NCBI RefSeq assembly: GCF_003667705.1
Contig: NZ_CP033019.1
Coordinates: 2,542,001-2,606,000 of the forward strand
Source of the DNA: Janthinobacterium agaricidamnosum
Lineage (GTDB): Bacteria; Pseudomonadota; Gammaproteobacteria; Burkholderiales; Burkholderiaceae_D
DNA: 64,000 nucleotides
Direction of reading: 5' to 3'
The notes under the pieces are model-generated. The model worked only from the letters and a program-made list of their open reading frames with translations, was not told the DNA's origin and did no database searches. Below, piece by piece: positions 17,256 through 27,972 of the stretch. Each line of letters begins with the position of its first letter. Position 1 is the stretch's first letter. The translations under genes were made by a program, and so were the position numbers.

Positions 17256-17732
17256 ATGGTAAGGCAGGCAGGTGAGGATGCATCCGAGCAAAAAGTTATC
17301 GACGACATCGCCACGCATGGCTGGCATGGCGTCCATATCGGTCCCGATGAAGAGGGGCCCGGCTATGCGTTCACGATAGGCGCCGGCCACAGCTTCGGCC
17401 AGCCTGAATTGCTGATCATGGGCTTGCCGCGCGCCATGGCCCACCAGATACTCGACGTGGCGCTCGATGCCGTGCGCAGCGGCGCCATCACGGATTTCAC
17501 GGCCACCACGGACGCCTTGTTCGAAGGCCATCCGTGCGCCTTCGTGCGCGTGCCCGTCGAGCAATACCGCAACTACATCGGCTATGCGCGCTGGTATTAC
17601 CAGGGCGATGATTTTACCTTGTACCAGATCGTCTGGCCGTCGCGTGATGGCCATTTTCCGTGGCAGGCGCAAGCGAGCGCGCAGTATGTGGAGAGCCAGC
17701 CCCTGTTGGGGCCGGCGCCGCTGGCCGCATGA
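17256..17732 (+). CDS. DUF4262 domain protein
   Basis: A 158-residue DUF4262 protein. The family block GWHGVHIGPDEEGPGYAFTIG sits near residues 23-43, followed by PELLIMGLP and a C-terminal WPSRDGHFPW motif. DUF4262 proteins are soluble, widespread and of unknown function. The ATG at 17256 follows AAAGGTGGAG. Its stop overlaps the start of the next gene (ATGA), so the pair is translationally coupled. Confidence 0.88.
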   Translation: MVRQAGEDASEQKVIDDIATHGWHGVHIGPDEEGPGYAFTIGAGHSFGQPELLIMGLPRAMAHQILDVALDAVRSGAITDFTATTDALFEGHPCAFVRVPVEQYRNYIGYARWYYQGDDFTLYQIVWPSRDGHFPWQAQASAQYVESQPLLGPAPLAA

Positions 17733-18172
17733 CGGCAGGCGCCTCCGTCCGCATTCTGACCGGCACGGCAACCTTGTGCGTGTTCGACCCGGCCGTCCTG
17801 CGCCACAAGCTCGACGATGACTGCGACTGGTGGAGCCTCCCCAGCGCGGAACTGGCGGCCGTGAATGCGGGGCAGGCGGCGTTTTTCAACGTGGGCGGCG
17901 ACGGCGCGTATGACGTGGTTTTGCACGGGGAACTTGCCGAGCCGCATGCGAGCGTGCACCTGGTTGTGGCCTCGGGCCGCGTCTTCATCGGCGCCGGGGA
18001 AGACGTCACGGGCGGCGGCCTGGAACCGGACACGGCATACGGCGGCCTGTTCGTGGACGTGCCCGTGGGCAGCTACCGCGTGCAGGCACGCCGCGATGGC
18101 GCGCGCATCAGCCTGGCATTCGTGCCCGATGCGCGCAGCAGCAATGCGTTTGCCGACCTCGTGCGTATTTGA
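17729..18172 (+). CDS. Hypothetical protein coupled to the DUF4262 gene
   Basis: A 147-residue soluble protein, unrecognised. It is predicted mostly beta-strand, with repeated short hydrophobic segments (FFNVGGDGAYDVVL, SVHLVVASGRVFIGAGEDV, LFVDVPVGSYRVQA), suggesting a small beta-barrel or jelly-roll. The start overlaps the DUF4262 stop by ATGA, giving strong support for translation and for joint function with it. Confidence 0.78.
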   Translation: MTAGASVRILTGTATLCVFDPAVLRHKLDDDCDWWSLPSAELAAVNAGQAAFFNVGGDGAYDVVLHGELAEPHASVHLVVASGRVFIGAGEDVTGGGLEPDTAYGGLFVDVPVGSYRVQARRDGARISLAFVPDARSSNAFADLVRI

Positions 18173-18190
18173 TGCGCCGTTGCACCTTGG

Positions 18191-20110
18191 CTAGGCGTCC
18201 ATGCGGGCCACGGCCGCGCCTTGCCGCCGGTCCAGGAACAGGCTGTTGCCGTGGATTTTCTTCGCCTGTTTCTTCGCTTCCGCCGCCTGGGTGGCGATCT
18301 GATGGTGCGTGTAATACTGGTGCGCCTCGACCTTGATCGCGCCCAGCGACAGGCTGATCAAGGAATAAAACACTTTTTTGCCTTGCCGGTCTTCGCTGAT
18401 GTAGCCGCCCCGTTCGCAGTCGCTGGTGCTGTAGTAGGCGGGGATGGCGGCCGCGAAGTCGTCCAGCATGGCCTGGCAGCGCGTTTCCCAGTCTTCGCTC
18501 TGGAACAGAATCATGAAATCGTCGCCGCCGATGTGGCCGATGAAGTCGCGGTTCGGGTCGCAATGGCTGCTGAGAATTTCTCCCGTCAGCTGGATCACGT
18601 CGTCGCCCTTGCGGTAGCCGTACACATCGTTGAAGGGCTTGAAGTGGTCGAGGTCGCAATAGCAGACCCAGAAGCGGCTGCCGCTGTGCAATAAACGGTC
18701 GATATGCTCGTTGATGGGGACGTTGCCGGGCAGTTGCGTCAGCGGGTTGGCGTAACGGGCCGCATTGATCTGCATCTGCGTGATTTCGCGCATCAGGTCG
18801 TGCCCCGTGCCCATGCCGAGATAGCGGCCGTGTTCGGTAATGATGAAGCCGTTGAACAGGTGGTGAGCATCAGACTGCACCATGGTGTAGCTGAGTTCTT
18901 GCAAGCTCGTCTCGTGGTCGGCGATCAGGGGCGTGGCATCCATGAACAGGCTGCATGATTTCTTGCCGTACAGTTCGCGCTGGTAGGGGCGGGCGAAGTG
19001 GTCGATCATTTCGAAGCGGCTGATCAGGCCCAGCGGCACGCCGTCGTCGACGACGGGGATGATCATCAACTTTGGTTCTTTCAGGAAAATGTCGTAGACC
19101 TCGTTATTATTGAACTGCGGCGAGACGGCCGCTACCTTGTTCAGCAGCTTGCGGATGCTGGCGCCGTTCTTTTCCAGGCTGCTGCGTTGCGGATACACGG
19201 CCACGCCATTGCGCCCCAGCGCCTGCACCACTTCGGCGGGCAGCGCGCGCGCCGGCACCGCGTTGGGCCGGCCCAGGTGGTAGCCTTGCCCGAACGCCAC
19301 GCCCAGGTCGCGCAAGACCAGCAATTCCGTCTGGGCCTCGATGCCTTCGGCGATCACCAGGGTGCCCGATTTTTCCGCGATTTCCTGGATTGAGCGCACG
19401 AACTGCAGTTTGACGGGGTCGTTGTTGATGCCCTGGATGAAATGCATGTCGATCTTCACGTATTCAGGCCGCAGTTCCGACCACAGGCGCAGGCTGGAAA
19501 AGCCTTCGCCCAGGTCGTCGATGGCGATCTGAAAACCCATGTTGCGGTAATGCAGTACCGCTTCGCGCATCAGCTCGTAGTCATAGGTGGGCTGGTTTTC
19601 CGTCAGCTCGATGATGACACGGTCCGGGTTGATGCCGATGTGTTCGATGTATTCCAGGGTTTCGCCATGGCGCGCATTGCGCAGCAACAAACACTCGGGG
19701 CTGACGTTGAGAAACAGTTTTCCTGGCAACTGCAGCTCGGCGAAGCGTTCAAGCACGACCTGGCGGCACAGGTGTTCCACTTCCAGGGTCAGGTCGTGCG
19801 CGCGCGCCACCTTGAACAGATTCATCGGCGCGTGCAGCGGGCTGTCGGACGGACCCCGTATCAAGCCTTCGTAGCCGATGATGTCGCCGCTGTGCATGTG
19901 GATGATGGGCTGGAACAGCGCGCTGAGCTTGCGGCCCGCCAGGATGTCGTGCAAGGCATCCGTCCCTTCGATGCTCATGCTGGCCGATGGGGGCTTCAGG
20001 TAAGCCACGTTCGATGGCGTCGCGGGGGCCGGCGCGGCGGTGGCGGAGGGGAGGGCGAGAGTGTACATAGGCGGACGTGGCGGCACGGCCTCTGGACGGG
20101 CCATGAACAT
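18191..20110 (-). CDS. EAL-CBS-GGDEF cyclic-di-GMP protein
   Basis: A 639-residue soluble signalling protein with an N-terminal EAL domain (about 52-295), a CBS-pair region (about 315-450) and a C-terminal GGDEF domain (about 465-620). The EAL signature reads EGL (Glu81); other phosphodiesterase residues look intact (NVSPE, IELTE, AIDDLGEG, VKID, AEGIE and QGYHLGRP). The GGDEF site is GGDDF (528-532), an allowed variant, so both hydrolysis and synthesis of c-di-GMP are possible. CBS pairs commonly bind adenine nucleotides, offering control by energy state. A Pro/Ala-rich 45-residue N-terminus precedes the EAL domain, and internal ATGs there could be the true start. Confidence 0.92.
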   Translation of the reverse strand: MFMARPEAVPPRPPMYTLALPSATAAPAPATPSNVAYLKPPSASMSIEGTDALHDILAGRKLSALFQPIIHMHSGDIIGYEGLIRGPSDSPLHAPMNLFKVARAHDLTLEVEHLCRQVVLERFAELQLPGKLFLNVSPECLLLRNARHGETLEYIEHIGINPDRVIIELTENQPTYDYELMREAVLHYRNMGFQIAIDDLGEGFSSLRLWSELRPEYVKIDMHFIQGINNDPVKLQFVRSIQEIAEKSGTLVIAEGIEAQTELLVLRDLGVAFGQGYHLGRPNAVPARALPAEVVQALGRNGVAVYPQRSSLEKNGASIRKLLNKVAAVSPQFNNNEVYDIFLKEPKLMIIPVVDDGVPLGLISRFEMIDHFARPYQRELYGKKSCSLFMDATPLIADHETSLQELSYTMVQSDAHHLFNGFIITEHGRYLGMGTGHDLMREITQMQINAARYANPLTQLPGNVPINEHIDRLLHSGSRFWVCYCDLDHFKPFNDVYGYRKGDDVIQLTGEILSSHCDPNRDFIGHIGGDDFMILFQSEDWETRCQAMLDDFAAAIPAYYSTSDCERGGYISEDRQGKKVFYSLISLSLGAIKVEAHQYYTHHQIATQAAEAKKQAKKIHGNSLFLDRRQGAAVARMDA

Positions 20111-20373
20111 GTTGCCGATAGTAAAGAAGATTTATGACAGCTTGATGAAACGACTTTGCTTTTGATAATGTTTCTTGTATGAACGTCAGTTTGCCGATTC
20201 CGCCGAAAGCGAGATTTATCATGGCAATCCATGTGAATTTGCCAAACAAAAGACGGCAAATCCATCGGATAACTGTGCTTTAAAAGTAGCAATCCGCGCT
20301 ATGATTTCTCTTGGCGAAAGTCAACATGGGCAGCCGCGGTGTGTGTGCGGCTTGCTTTCCTCGACATCCAACA
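20111..20373. promoter_or_regulatory. Divergent spacer between the EAL-CBS-GGDEF gene and the oligopeptidase gene
   Basis: 263 bases without a gene, AT-richer than its neighbours. It holds the promoters for both flanking genes. I see no c-di-GMP riboswitch core or other recognisable structure. Confidence 0.35.
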
Positions 20374-22584
<2,211 letters not shown>

Positions 22585-22590
22585 AACCGG

Positions 22591-22693
22591 GTAGGTCGGA
22601 TTAGCGCGGCATCGCCGTGCGTAATCCGACACCACCTGTCATGTCAGCACGATGTCGGATTACGCGGCGTGCCGCCGCTAATCCGACCTACGC
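22591..22693. repeat. REP-like palindromes after the oligopeptidase gene
   Basis: Two copies of a palindromic unit built on GTAGGTCGGATTA and TAATCCGACCTAC with a GC-rich loop (22591-22630 and 22651-22693). The second copy overlaps the end of the next minus-strand gene. Related units occur at 32448-32480 and 61625-61705. Confidence 0.8.
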
Positions 22694-23565
22694 TGGCCTG
22701 CTTCCGTAATCCTCGCCAGCACCCCCTCTCCAAACACCGCCTGAAACGGCAAATCCTTGCGCTGCGCGTAGCCGATATAGCAATCGCACTTGAAGCGCGG
22801 GCAGCGGCGTTCCTGCAGCATGTCGGCCAGGTCATCCTCATATAAATTCCCCAGCCGCTCGGGCACGAAATGGCAGCGCGCCAGTTCGCCGTCGCCATCG
22901 ACGGACAGCGACGCCTCGCCCGCCAGGCACGGTTTATTGCGCGAGGGAGACGGGCGGCGGTTTTGCGCGAACCACGGGTCGACGGCGTCCAGTTCGGCCA
23001 GGTCTTGTTCGCTGTAGTAGCCGGGGCCACGGCGGTCGTAGGCGTTCAGCCACAGGTAGACGTGGGCGGGCAGCGCCGCGCGCAGGGCGCGGACGGCGTC
23101 CAGATGCTCGTTCATGGCGACGACGCCGACGGAGTAGCGCACGCCCATGGCATCGAGCTTCGCGCAGCGGGCGAGAAAGCGGGACAAGGTCGTCTGGTCC
23201 GGGTGGAAGGTGCACCACAGGCCGACCTTTTCCAGCCCGTCCATGTTCTCCAGCCAGTCCAGGGGGCCGGACAGATTCGTCTGCAGCGCCACTTGCCGTA
23301 CGTGCGGCAGGCTGGCCAGGGTTTGCATCGCGCTCCGGTAGTGGCGCCGCACCAGCGCCTCGCCCCAAGGCGTGAACAGCACGCCGATGGGGCGCGTCTG
23401 CTGCGCCACCCAGCCGGTAAAACGCGCCACTTCGCGCGCGTCGCGGGCCAGCGCGGCGCGGCTGTCGCGCTTCTTGGCGAACGGGCAGTAGCCGCAGGCG
23501 TAATTGCAGCTCGATAGCGTGCCCCGGTACAGCAGGGACAAAGCGCCAGGCTGCGTTGTCAGCAC
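22678..23565 (-). CDS. STM4011 family radical SAM protein
   Basis: A 295-residue radical SAM enzyme and the last gene of a five-gene operon. The 4Fe-4S-SAM motif is Cys20, Cys24 and Cys27 (SSCNYACGYCPF). A second cysteine set at the C-terminus (CLAGEASLSVDGDGELARCHF, then RRCPRFKCDCYIG) resembles a SPASM-type auxiliary cluster, common in peptide-modifying radical SAM enzymes. The start is GTG at 23565, overlapping the upstream gene by 7 bases. The family takes its name from Salmonella STM4011; its reaction is unknown. Peptide or small-molecule maturation together with the four upstream gene products is inference. Confidence 0.9.
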   Translation of the reverse strand: MLTTQPGALSLLYRGTLSSCNYACGYCPFAKKRDSRAALARDAREVARFTGWVAQQTRPIGVLFTPWGEALVRRHYRSAMQTLASLPHVRQVALQTNLSGPLDWLENMDGLEKVGLWCTFHPDQTTLSRFLARCAKLDAMGVRYSVGVVAMNEHLDAVRALRAALPAHVYLWLNAYDRRGPGYYSEQDLAELDAVDPWFAQNRRPSPSRNKPCLAGEASLSVDGDGELARCHFVPERLGNLYEDDLADMLQERRCPRFKCDCYIGYAQRKDLPFQAVFGEGVLARITEAGQRRSD

Positions 23566-24938
23566 GTCTGGCCGCCTTCGGCCATCAGCGCGCGCACCGT
23601 ATCGGATGCCAGCCAGGGGCCGATGGTGTCGGCGTAGCTGTAGCCCCGGTCACTCAGGCGCAGCAGCGGGCCATTTTCTTCCACTAATTCCAGCGCGTGC
23701 AGCTCGGCCAGCTGCGGCAAGTCTGCTTCGCAGCTGGAGCCGAAGCGCGCCGCGTAGGCGTCGCGGTCCAGGCCCGGTTCCGTCAGCAGCGACTGGATCA
23801 CATAGCGCCGGCGCTGTTCTTCGTCATTGAGCTGGTAACCGTGTTCGGCCTGCGCGAAGCGCGCCTCGTCGAGCGCCAGGTAGTTGTCGATGATGTTGAT
23901 GGTGTCAAGCCGCGCCACCGCGTACTCGCTTGAATAATGCAGGCTGGCCGTGTACGAGCGGGCGCCCGCGCCCAGGCCCACCATGCCGTCGTTCTGGCAG
24001 CAGTACGAGGGACCGTTCTGTTCCGGCGCATGGGGGGCGCGGAACATGCGCATCGAGACCTGCTCATAGCCCTGCGCGCGCAAATGGTCGCGCGCGGCCG
24101 CGTACAGGGCCAGACGGCTGTCGCCATCGCGGGCCAGCATGATGGGGTTGAGCGACTGCGCGCCCTGGCGGCGCGCTACCTTGCCGAGACCCGTCTGTTC
24201 GCGCACATACAGCGGATACAGATAGAGCTCCTCGGGCCGGAAGGCCAGCGCGCTGTCGATGGAGGCCAGCAGGCTGGCGACGGTTTGCCCCGCGATGCCG
24301 TAGATCAGATCCAGGTTCAGGGTGGGAAAACCGGCCGCGCGTATCAGACCGATGGCGTGATGGACGGTGGCGTTCTGTTGCGGACGGGCCAGCGCGCGCA
24401 TTTCGCCTGCGGCAAAGCTCTGGATGCCCAGGCTGACGCGGTCGATGCCATGCGCGCGGCACACGGCCAGCCGTTCCGCCGTGATGGTTTCGGGCGAGGC
24501 CTCGATGCCGGCCGGCGTGTGCTGCAGGTCGATGCCGAGGATGTCGCGCGCGCCGCACAGCAGGGTGCCCAGCTGCGCGGGCGACAGATAGGTGGGCGTG
24601 CCGCCGCCCAGCGCGAAGCGGGCGAAGCGCCGTTCGCCCAGTGCGCCGTTGAGTGCGCGCATCTGCACCAGCACTTGCTGCACGTAGCGCTCGACCATGT
24701 CGGCGCTTGGGCGGGCCATGGCGAACAGGTTGCAAAAGCCGCAGCGCATCTCGCAGAACGGGATGTGGATGTAGGCGAAGAGGGCGGAACGGTCCTGCTG
24801 CGCCCACAGCGGTGCCAGGGGCGCGGCCTGCGGCAAGGCGCGGTAGGCGGCCTTGTGCGGATACGAATAGGAATACGCCTGGTAGGGCGTGTGGCGCATG
24901 CGCTGCGCCAGGGTGCCCGGCTGTTCGGATGGGTTCAC
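23559..24938 (-). CDS. STM4012 family radical SAM protein (HemN-like)
   Basis: A 459-residue radical SAM protein resembling coproporphyrinogen III dehydrogenase (HemN/HemW). The cluster motif is Cys62, Cys66 and Cys69 in IPFCEMRCGFC, followed by FALGGGTPTYLS, SLGIQSF and a C-terminal HemN-like domain. The different C-terminus and genomic setting argue against heme synthesis. The start is GTG at 24938, sharing GTGA with the stop of the upstream gene. HemN-like enzymes can bind two SAM molecules and act as methyltransferases or cyclopropanases, so C-C bond formation is possible. It belongs to a conserved gene set with STM4011, 4013, 4014 and 4015 homologues. Confidence 0.9.
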   Translation of the reverse strand: MNPSEQPGTLAQRMRHTPYQAYSYSYPHKAAYRALPQAAPLAPLWAQQDRSALFAYIHIPFCEMRCGFCNLFAMARPSADMVERYVQQVLVQMRALNGALGERRFARFALGGGTPTYLSPAQLGTLLCGARDILGIDLQHTPAGIEASPETITAERLAVCRAHGIDRVSLGIQSFAAGEMRALARPQQNATVHHAIGLIRAAGFPTLNLDLIYGIAGQTVASLLASIDSALAFRPEELYLYPLYVREQTGLGKVARRQGAQSLNPIMLARDGDSRLALYAAARDHLRAQGYEQVSMRMFRAPHAPEQNGPSYCCQNDGMVGLGAGARSYTASLHYSSEYAVARLDTINIIDNYLALDEARFAQAEHGYQLNDEEQRRRYVIQSLLTEPGLDRDAYAARFGSSCEADLPQLAELHALELVEENGPLLRLSDRGYSYADTIGPWLASDTVRALMAEGGQTC

Positions 24939-25780
24939 GGTGCGGCTTCCTTGGAATGCGGTGGTAAAGAATCAATGAAAAAGTTCGCATACGGCACGTT
25001 CCACACGCTGTCGTGGGCGACCCGGTGGCCCCGGTAGCCATCTTCGCCGTACGCGCTGCCGTGGTCCGAGCAGACGATGGCGAACGTGGGCGCGCGCGCG
25101 GCGCAGGCGGCGAACAGCGGCGCCAGCGCCCCGTCCACATAGCGCAGGGCAGCAGCGTGGCTGTCCAGGCAGTCGGCGCGGCAGCCGGGCAGGTAGGCGC
25201 GGTTGGGCGTATGCAGCGCGCTGACATTGATGAACAAAAAAGTGCGTTGATCGTTTTGCGCCAGCAGCTGGGTCGCCAGCGCCACCTGTTTTTGCGTCGA
25301 ATGACGGCTGGCCACGCCCATGCCTGCGCTCCAGTGGCTTTCCTGGAACAGCGACGGCAGCACGGAGCCCAGCGCCGTCTGTTTGTTAAAGAAACCCACG
25401 CCGCCGATGCAGATGGTGCGGTAGCCGCGCGCGGCCAGCGCGGCGGGAAGGTCGGCTTCTTCGAACGCAAACGTGTGCGGCGACGTCGTCTCGCTGCCGG
25501 CGAAGGCTGAAGCGAACAGGCGCGGATGGCGGCCCGGCGCGGCCGGCGTGGGCAGAAAGCCCGCGAAGAAGGCCTGGTGCGCCGCATAGGTGAACGTGGC
25601 GGGCGAGTGACGGCGTTCCCAGCCGCCCGGCGGTAAAAAGCGCCCCAGCACGGGCAGTTCGCCCGCCTCGTACAGGGCTTGCGCCACGTCGTAACGCAGG
25701 GTGTCGAGCGTGAGGAAGACGATGTCGTGGCTGCCGACGATGGCGTGCATGTCGGGGATGGTCGGTGTTTCTTCAAGCAT
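24935..25780 (-). CDS. STM4013/SEN3800 family hydrolase
   Basis: A 281-residue member of the alkaline phosphatase/sulfatase fold. Near the N-terminus FLTLDTLRYD supplies a metal-binding Asp. ATFTYAAHQAFFAGFLP carries the usual nucleophile-region Thr/Ser. CSDHGSAYGEDGYRGHRVAHD near 240-260 supplies further metal ligands. It probably hydrolyses a phosphate, sulfate or phosphonate ester. There is no signal peptide, so it acts in the cytoplasm. It overlaps both neighbours (8 bases with the ATP-grasp gene, 4 with the STM4012 gene), placing it firmly in the operon. Substrate unknown. Confidence 0.88.
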   Translation of the reverse strand: MLEETPTIPDMHAIVGSHDIVFLTLDTLRYDVAQALYEAGELPVLGRFLPPGGWERRHSPATFTYAAHQAFFAGFLPTPAAPGRHPRLFASAFAGSETTSPHTFAFEEADLPAALAARGYRTICIGGVGFFNKQTALGSVLPSLFQESHWSAGMGVASRHSTQKQVALATQLLAQNDQRTFLFINVSALHTPNRAYLPGCRADCLDSHAAALRYVDGALAPLFAACAARAPTFAIVCSDHGSAYGEDGYRGHRVAHDSVWNVPYANFFIDSLPPHSKEAAP

Positions 25781-26861
25781 GGGTCAGTTGTGCCGTGTAA
25801 GTATCGATGCCTTGCCAGAGCAGGCCGGGCAGCAGGTCGCCGAAGGCGTTCGCTTCCAGCACGTGGGCCTGGCCGTGGCGCACGACCAGGTCGTAGCCCG
25901 TCACGTGGCTGGCCGGGAAGGCGCGCGCGGCCAGGGCGGCGGTTTCCTCCAGCGTGGCCAGGTCGGCTGCGTTCAAGAGGCCGGACGCGTCGCCGCGCCG
26001 GTTGTCGAGGTGCAGATTCGTCATCATCTGCTGTCCGATGCGCGCCACGCGGTGCGCGGGCTGGCCCGCCACGGTCACGACTCTCAGGTCGTAATGGCTG
26101 TCGCCGCAGCGCGGCTTGTTCAGCCACGCTTCCGCATACAGTTCCTGCGCGGCCAGCGCATCGACGAGGGCGGCGATGTCGGCGGGGGTCTCGTAGCGCG
26201 CCATGCGCTTGACGTTGAACAAGCGCGTCTCGCCATCCGCCCGCGACAAGGCGGCCGACGTGGTGGCTTGCTGGCGCCCGGCCTTGTTTCGACGGTAGGC
26301 GACGACGCCCGATGCGGACGAGCCGTAGCGCGGTTTCAGGTAGACGCGGTCCAGGTCATGCTGCTGCAGCAGCGCCTGCAGATGCTCGTAGCCCTGCACG
26401 GGCCCCAGCAAGGCAGGAATCGGCACGCCATGCGCGGCCAGGTGGCGCTGGCATGCCAGCTTGTCCGTCATGCGGCTGATGTCGGACGGCGCATTGAAGA
26501 CGCGCGTGTGCGGCAGCTCAAGCAATTGCGCCGCCAGGGCAGTCATGGCGGAAGTAAAACCGGCAAACCACGCATCCATGGCCAGCAGTTCGCCGTGTTC
26601 GGGCGCGGCGACCGGCGGACGCTCCAGCAGCCTGCAGCCTGCCTGCAGCAACAGCCGGTGGGCGGCGGGATCGTCGCCGGGCGGCTCGATTTTCAGCAAG
26701 CCGGGCTGGCGCAAGGCTTCCTCGAGCAGCGCCGGCTGCGCCAGCCAGTCGCGCCATTCCAGCACTTGCGCGGGCGGCAGGCGCAGTTGCGCGCGCGCCG
26801 CCTGCATCAGGCGCACGCGCTTGCTGCCCTGTGTCGCCAGCAGGGTGAGTTGCGTGTGCAA
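25773..26861 (-). CDS. STM4014 family ATP-grasp protein
   Basis: A 362-residue protein with an ATP-grasp fold in its second half. The ATP-binding Lys and glycine-rich loop are in YLKPRYGSSASGVV (near 174-187), followed by EAWLNKP, DLRVVTV, and the Mg-binding end GYDLVV with VLEANAFGDLLPGLLW. This resembles RimK/glutathione-synthetase-type ligases joining a carboxylate to an amine. The start is TTG at 26861 with a GGAG site at good spacing that overlaps the upstream stop region. It is likely the ligase of the STM4011-4015 pathway. Confidence 0.87.
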   Translation of the reverse strand: MHTQLTLLATQGSKRVRLMQAARAQLRLPPAQVLEWRDWLAQPALLEEALRQPGLLKIEPPGDDPAAHRLLLQAGCRLLERPPVAAPEHGELLAMDAWFAGFTSAMTALAAQLLELPHTRVFNAPSDISRMTDKLACQRHLAAHGVPIPALLGPVQGYEHLQALLQQHDLDRVYLKPRYGSSASGVVAYRRNKAGRQQATTSAALSRADGETRLFNVKRMARYETPADIAALVDALAAQELYAEAWLNKPRCGDSHYDLRVVTVAGQPAHRVARIGQQMMTNLHLDNRRGDASGLLNAADLATLEETAALAARAFPASHVTGYDLVVRHGQAHVLEANAFGDLLPGLLWQGIDTYTAQLTHA

Positions 26862-26876
26862 AGGGCGAAGCTCCGC

Positions 26877-27803
26877 TTATTCGCCCACGGCCACGTAGCG
26901 GTAGCTTTCGCCGTCGTCCTCGTCCGCTTCCTGCGGGTCGTCCAGCACCACCTCGAAAGGCAGCGCCTTGAGTTTCGCCTGGTTTTCCTCGGAAATGTAA
27001 TGGTGCGACAGGTCCAGGCGCTTCAACTTGCCCAGCTGCGTGTGATTGAGCACGGCCACGGCGCCCAGGTCGCCGATGGTGCCCAGCGACAGGTCCAGCG
27101 TGTCGAGCTGCGCCACCAGCGGTTCCTCGGCCAGCCAGACGGCCAGGTCGTCGGCGATTTCCGCGTCGCGCAAGCCCAGGTAGCGCAGGGTCGGCACGGT
27201 CTGCTGCGCCAGCACCTTGCGGTACAGGTCCACGTCGCCCGAGAAGCCATAGTCGTCCGTGCCCAGCCACAGCTCCAGGTGTTCCAGCTGCGGCATGCTC
27301 GATTGGGCCAGCGCTTCGGCGATCTTTTGATCGAGGCCGCCCGCTTCGATGGTGAAGCGGCGCAGGTGCTGGTGCGCGAACGGCTCGATGACGAGTTCAT
27401 TGCCGCCACGGATGCGCAATTCTTCCAGCAGCGGGAAGGCGTCCAGCAGGGGCTTGTAACTGCCTTGCACGATCCACGAGATTTCGCATTCCTCGTAAGT
27501 CATGTCGCCGATGAACAGGGCGCGCAGCTTCGGCAGCTGCGGCGCGTGGGCGATCAGCGCGGCCATCACTTCGTCGGCGCCTGATTCGTACGGGTCGCCC
27601 CACATGCCGATGATCAGCGCTTCGAGCGCGCCCTTGTCGGCTTTGTCGAGGAAGCCGGCGATCAGCTCGTCCATCTTGCGCTTGTCGTCGTATTCGAGCG
27701 ACAGGCGGTAGACGATGCCCGGTGACGCATCGAACGGCAGGTCGGGGTCGTACTGGACGACTGTCTTGTTGTGGAAGGTGGTGGTGCTGTCGGAAATGGT
27801 CAT
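26877..27803 (-). CDS. STM4015 family leucine-rich-repeat protein
   Basis: A 308-residue acidic soluble protein. The central part (about 60-290) is a leucine-rich-repeat-like solenoid: PKLRALFIGD, PLLEELRIRGG, PQLEHLELWLG, PTLRYLGLRDAEI, LDTLDLSLGTIGD and GKLKRLDLSHHYIS. LRR proteins are rigid binding scaffolds; here it probably presents or recognises the pathway's substrate or enzymes. It is the first gene of the five-gene operon; ATG at 27803 with a GGAG site 8 bases upstream. Its acidic tail (DDPQEADEDDGE) is unusual. Function unknown. Confidence 0.85.
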   Translation of the reverse strand: MTISDSTTTFHNKTVVQYDPDLPFDASPGIVYRLSLEYDDKRKMDELIAGFLDKADKGALEALIIGMWGDPYESGADEVMAALIAHAPQLPKLRALFIGDMTYEECEISWIVQGSYKPLLDAFPLLEELRIRGGNELVIEPFAHQHLRRFTIEAGGLDQKIAEALAQSSMPQLEHLELWLGTDDYGFSGDVDLYRKVLAQQTVPTLRYLGLRDAEIADDLAVWLAEEPLVAQLDTLDLSLGTIGDLGAVAVLNHTQLGKLKRLDLSHHYISEENQAKLKALPFEVVLDDPQEADEDDGESYRYVAVGE

Positions 27804-27918
27804 CGCTGTGGCTCCGTGTAGGCGGTGGAGGCCTGGATGCCGCGCGCAGTGTGGCGGAGGGACGAGCCGGGATGTGCCGCGACGCTCTGCGAAGACATCC
27901 AGGCCTGGAAATCTTGTC

Positions 27919-27938
27919 TATACTAAAATCTTAGCATA
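27919..27938. promoter_or_regulatory. 20-bp palindrome upstream of the STM4015-4011 operon
   Basis: TATACTAA and TTAGCATA flank a 4-base AATC centre, an imperfect palindrome with one mismatch. It lies about 115 bases upstream of the operon's first start codon, in an AT-rich patch suited to a promoter. A candidate repressor or activator site; not matched to a known regulator. Confidence 0.4.
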
Positions 27939-27972
27939 GCCATATGGACATATTGCGCACTGCTGGCGTGCC

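Noticed and set aside
15679..17283. A 534-codon minus-strand open frame
   Set aside because: It is the complement of the Sel1-repeat gene, and its apparent repeats simply mirror that gene's 36-residue units.
23559..24938. Oxygen-independent coproporphyrinogen oxidase (hemN)
   Set aside because: It is HemN-like, but the five-gene overlap with STM4011, 4013, 4014 and 4015 relatives and the diverged C-terminus fit the STM4012 family, not heme synthesis.
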